Made by a program: the position numbers and the translations under genes | Part shown: positions 61,577 through 64,000 of the stretch, in pieces | Numbering within the stretch: the first letter of the stretch is position 1 | Layout of the letters: each line of letters begins with the position of its first letter | Notes under the pieces: generated by a model | What the model was told of the DNA's origin: nothing | What the model saw: the letters and a program-made list of their open reading frames with translations, nothing else | The model's database searches: none | From: an uncultured Olsenella sp. | Lineage (GTDB): Bacteria > Actinomycetota > Coriobacteriia > Coriobacteriales > Atopobiaceae | Direction of reading: 5' to 3' | Assembly: GCA_900314535.1 (NCBI GenBank) | Contig: OMVT01000001.1 | Location: 53,536 to 117,535 of the forward strand | DNA: 64,000 nt

Positions 61577-62508
61577 CAGATCTCCTCTCCTTTCACAGCA
61601 AGACGCAGAAGCGCGTCGAGGGCGAGCGTATCGAGTGCAAGGTCAGGGAAGGCGCGGGCAAAGCGCTTCCTGTCCTCTATCAGGAGAAGCAGATGCCTGC
61701 CCTCGTGCAGGCAGCGGGTGGCTCCTGCCTCCCTGAGTGCGTCCTTCCTCTCTTCGAAATCGGAAGCTCTGAGCGCCAGCGTCGCAAAGCGCTTCTCGAG
61801 CACGTCGGCGTCTTCGGCGAAGATGAGCTTTCCTGCATCCATAAGAAGGATGCGGTCGGCAAGGGACTCGAGGCCAGACGTGATGTGCGACGAGATGAGG
61901 ATGAAGGTATCAGGAGTCTTGGCAAGATGCTCGCGCAGGACAGAGAGCGCCTCGTCGCGTACGACGGGGTCGAGCCCTGCGGTTGGCTCGTCGAGGAGCA
62001 GGAGCGTGGCTCCCGAGGCGAGGGCGAGCGCAATCTGGAGCTTCATGCCCTGTCCGCGCGAAAAGCTCTTTGCCATTATGCCGGAAAGGGCTCTGACGTT
62101 CTGTGCAAGCTCGAATCTTTCGAGCAGCTCCTCCAGATAGGCCAGATTGAAGGCAGGATAGAGACCGTGCTCGATACGTACGATATCTCCTGCGGTGTAT
62201 TCCTCGGGATAGGGGCAGACGGCACAGGCAGAGGCAACATGCCGCTTCAGGGCTATGAGCTCTGCTGCAGAGAGGGCTTTCGGGTCCTGGCCGACTCCCT
62301 CCGCCGGCTTCACGAGCCCAATCGCAGCACGGATGAGGGTCGTCTTGCCGGCGCCGTTTGCGCCGATGAGCCCCAGGACCATGCCTTGCGGCACGGATAT
62401 AGAGACGGGGCCGACCGTGAGTGCGGGGTAGCGCTTTGCGCGCCCCTCATAGGCGAGGGGGCGGATGCCTCTCTCATGATTCCTCCCATTCGAGGTCGAG
62501 CATGTCAT
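61576..62508 (-). CDS. ABC transporter ATPase of a YtrA-type operon (start uncertain)
   Basis: An ATPase of about 300 aa. Walker A is GLIGANGAGKTTLIRAAIGL, the signature SFSRGQGMKLQIALA, Walker B LLLLDEPTAGLDP and the switch ISSHITSGLE, all of the ABC-2 exporter class. The only in-frame start is ATG 62508, inside the regulator gene and with a poor ribosome site. The natural coupled start (GGGAGG, ATGA overlap at 62477) is in another frame. One additional base in the five-G run at 62457-62461 would connect them (MREASAPLAYEGRAKRYP). It is therefore a frameshift, a sequencing error or a true odd start. Confidence 0.78.
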   Translation of the reverse strand: MTCSTSNGRNHERGIRPLAYEGRAKRYPALTVGPVSISVPQGMVLGLIGANGAGKTTLIRAAIGLVKPAEGVGQDPKALSAAELIALKRHVASACAVCPYPEEYTAGDIVRIEHGLYPAFNLAYLEELLERFELAQNVRALSGIMAKSFSRGQGMKLQIALALASGATLLLLDEPTAGLDPVVRDEALSVLREHLAKTPDTFILISSHITSGLESLADRILLMDAGKLIFAEDADVLEKRFATLALRASDFEERKDALREAGATRCLHEGRHLLLLIEDRKRFARAFPDLALDTLALDALLRLAVKGEEI

Positions 62509-62851
62509 GGAGCTGTTCCAGGGAAAGCCCTGCAGTGCGTGCCCTCTCCACGGCCTTCGCGAGGTTCTCCTCCACGAGCCTCAGCTGCTCCTCGCGGATG
62601 AGGCCGGCAGAGCCTTCCGCGACGAACGAGCCCTTGCCGGGCACGGCAGCGATGAAGCCCTGTGCCTCGAGGTCCGAATAGGCCCGCTTCGTCGTGATCG
62701 CCGAGATCCTCAGGTCTGCCGCGAGCTGCCTGATGGAGGGGAGCTGCTCTCCGGGCACAAGGTCGCCCGACATGATCTGGGCGCGTATCCCCTCTGCGAC
62801 CTGCTCGTAGATGGGCTTCCCCGAGCTGTTCGAGATCGGTATGTCGACCAT
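62474..62851 (-). CDS. GntR family regulator, YtrA subfamily
   Basis: A 125-aa regulator. The winged helix spans residues 1-75 (IYEQVAEGIRAQIMSGDLVPGEQLPSIRQLAADL). ISAITTKRAYSDLEAQGFI is the recognition region and PGKGSFVA the wing. The very short C-terminal helical dimer domain (about 45 aa) defines the YtrA group. It starts the operon, with AAGGAG upstream of ATG 62851. A 9-bp-arm palindrome 28 bp upstream is a likely operator. Confidence 0.92.
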   Translation of the reverse strand: MVDIPISNSSGKPIYEQVAEGIRAQIMSGDLVPGEQLPSIRQLAADLRISAITTKRAYSDLEAQGFIAAVPGKGSFVAEGSAGLIREEQLRLVEENLAKAVERARTAGLSLEQLHDMLDLEWEES

Positions 62852-62878
62852 GGTTCATCTCCTTCCCTCTGTTATAAA

Positions 62879-62899
62879 TGTATATATCGTATATATACA
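62879..62899. promoter_or_regulatory. AT-rich palindrome, probable operator of the GntR regulator
   Basis: TGTATATAT-CGT-ATATATACA, perfect 9-bp arms, between the transcription region and the start of the ytrA-like gene. GntR/YtrA proteins bind such palindromes at their own promoter. Confidence 0.65.
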
Positions 62900-62966
62900 C
62901 GCGTATCAATATGAGCAGCTAAAGGATCGATAAGGTCTATAGCTCGCGGCAGATCGCTCCATGGCA

Positions 62967-63006
62967 ATGCCCTGCATCCTCCAGGTGCGGAGAAGATGCA
63001 GGGCAT
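62967..63006 (-). terminator. Hairpin after the DUF2975/HTH operon
   Basis: A perfect 12-bp stem ATGCCCTGCATC/GATGCAGGGCAT with a 16-base loop, 64 bp past the HTH gene stop on the minus strand. It has no clear T-run. Confidence 0.5.
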
Positions 63007-63070
63007 AGGTGAGGACATGCAGCGTTGGAGAGATGTCAGAACAATACCGGAAATGGCATTGTGTGGCCGG

Positions 63071-63295
63071 TCAGGACTCCTTGTCGTCGGGCCGATATTC
63101 CAGAAGGTCTCCTGGCTGGCAGCCGAGGGCGGAGCAGAGCTTCTCGAGCGTGCTTACCTTGATGGCCTTGGCCTTGCCGCATTTCAGGACCGACATGTTC
63201 GCTACGGTGATGCCGACACGGTCAGCCAGCTCGGTGACGCTCATCTTGCGCTTGGCAAGCATGACATCGATGTTGAAGATGATCCTGCCGCTCAT
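63071..63295 (-). CDS. Xre-family HTH regulator (YozG-like)
   Basis: A 74-aa protein that is almost entirely one helix-turn-helix domain: IIFNIDVMLAKRKMSVTELA, DRVGITVANMSVLKCGKAKA and STLEKLCSALGCQPGDLLEY. This short type regularly accompanies DUF2975 membrane proteins. Its ATG overlaps the DUF2975 stop in ATGA. It probably represses its own operon through the palindrome at 63836. Confidence 0.9.
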   Translation of the reverse strand: MSGRIIFNIDVMLAKRKMSVTELADRVGITVANMSVLKCGKAKAIKVSTLEKLCSALGCQPGDLLEYRPDDKES

Positions 63296-63771
63296 ATCGT
63301 GAGGTCGCTTTCTTCCCGGAGCTCGGCTGCGCGCTCGACGAGATGGGAAAGGGCAGAGGCGATGGCGGCGCCGGCAATGCCTGCGCAGACCACAAGAAGC
63401 GACAGCAGAAGGACGCCCGGGTGGTTCATGCCCTTGCAGAAGAGTGCGATGTTGCCGGCAAGGAAGAAGAGGGCATCTCCTGCCGCGAGCTTAGCTATGA
63501 CGGCCAAGAGATGCGCCACGCCAGAGGTGAAGGCCTGCCCCGCACGTATTGCCTGGGCAATCTTCCAGACAAGGGCAAGGGCTGCAAAGCAGGGGATGGC
63601 AGCGAGCCAGATGAAGGCAAGCCACGGCATATACCAGCCAGAGAACTCCGGATAGTCGTAGAGGATTGCCTCGCCTGCTGCGGGAACCACGGCTATGACT
63701 GCAATGGCCAGACAGACAGCGACGATAGCGGTGGCAGACATGAGATATCCCGAAAGCTTCTTCTCGTCCAT
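63292..63771 (-). CDS. DUF2975 family membrane protein
   Basis: A 159-aa protein with four hydrophobic segments: SATAIVAVCLAIAVIAVVPA, YMPWLAFIWLAAIPCFAALA, AHLLAVIAKLAAGDALFFLAG, and VLLLSLLVVCAGIAGAAIA. The length and topology match DUF2975, of unknown function and usually next to a YozG-type HTH gene, as here. The segment between helices 2 and 3 (ALVWKIAQAIRAGQAFT) is the conserved cytosolic loop. ATG 63771 has GGGAGG six bases upstream; the longer frame to 63798 is not needed. Confidence 0.82.
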   Translation of the reverse strand: MDEKKLSGYLMSATAIVAVCLAIAVIAVVPAAGEAILYDYPEFSGWYMPWLAFIWLAAIPCFAALALVWKIAQAIRAGQAFTSGVAHLLAVIAKLAAGDALFFLAGNIALFCKGMNHPGVLLLSLLVVCAGIAGAAIASALSHLVERAAELREESDLTI

Positions 63772-63835
63772 GGAAGACCTCCCTCTCTTGGGGACCATGG
63801 CATAAGCTTACGGGACATCATGCTGTAATGCAATG

Positions 63836-63862
63836 AATATTTATCGTATTACGATAAATATT
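63836..63862. promoter_or_regulatory. 27-bp palindrome upstream of DUF2975/HTH operon
   Basis: AATATTTATCGT-ATT-ACGATAAATATT, perfect 12-bp arms, 65 bp before the DUF2975 start. Probable operator of the HTH protein. Confidence 0.7.
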
Positions 63863-64000
63863 GTGCAACGAGGAAGAACGGTTTCGGGTATTGAGCTGGT
63901 TCTAGGGAAACGATGATTAAAGCATAGCTCACCAGGCCGAATCGCACCGCCCGGCCTTCCGCTGCCCGCCAGGTTGCCGCGCATCCGGTAGAAATGGCAC

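Overview
The window is a high-GC Gram-positive chromosome segment with very compact gene spacing, many GTG/TTG starts and strong AGGAGG-type ribosome sites. Gene content points to a gut-type member of the Coriobacteriia (Olsenella/Collinsella/Atopobium relatives): an rpoA-rplQ-truA block, a fermentative NfnAB transhydrogenase, recovery of N-acetylmuramic acid from peptidoglycan, a choloylglycine hydrolase, H2O-forming NADH oxidase, and surface proteins with VPDTG-like sorting tails. The taxonomic placement is an inference from gene content; no 16S gene is present.

Layout. 1-4000: end of the ribosomal/RNA polymerase cluster (rpoA, rplQ), truA, a His-rich metal permease and a membrane-anchored unknown. 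4000-12900: three family-2 glycosyltransferases, a decayed MBG-repeat surface protein, a GltD-like oxidoreductase, a diaminopentanoate-dehydrogenase-like protein and an OGG-type DNA glycosylase. 12975-16806 (minus): nfnB/nfnA, pth and a nitroreductase. 17093-21758: a complete murR-murQ-murP-mupG operon for MurNAc recycling.

21760-27590 is an accessory, rearranged patch. Two broken copies of an ABC-exporter 3' end, an IS30 transposase tail fused to an alpha/beta-hydrolase tail, a DUF234 ATPase with its own promoter and an AbiE-like two-gene module lie beside the intact exporter (27593-29401). A MarR regulator with two 13-bp operators then leads a heterodimeric multidrug-type ABC exporter (29600-33727). 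A 5'-truncated InlB/MucBP-repeat surface protein (33820-36357) follows.

36517-42267 is a five-gene oligopeptide/dipeptide ABC importer. 42370-45686 is a compact metal or redox module: a P1B ATPase with unusual CPG and DKTGK motifs, a separate CxxC metallochaperone, a small His-rich protein and a Crp/Fnr regulator. Identical TTGAC-N4-ATCAA boxes precede the ATPase and the chaperone, and the regulator carries the matching ExxSR recognition helix. 46157-53828 holds the bile-salt-hydrolase-like enzyme, glycogen phosphorylase behind LacI-type operators, prs, glmU and a ketopantoate-reductase-like gene. A 19-bp palindrome (TGTCGAG-N5-CTCGACA) recurs in the intergenic regions there.

53980-64000: tRNA-Gln, a peptidoglycan-binding protein, a polyprenyl synthase, galE, a frameshifted DUF3990 gene with its usual partner, NADH oxidase, an unknown, a GntR/ABC-2 operon (the ATPase gene shows a possible poly-G frameshift) and a DUF2975/HTH pair behind a 27-bp palindrome.

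Most promising for new biology: the Flp-type metal module (42370-45686), the recurrent TGTCGAG palindrome, the AbiE-like pair in its rearranged setting, and two 5'-truncated surface-protein genes that could be silent cassettes. All functions are inferred from sequence reading; no searches were run.
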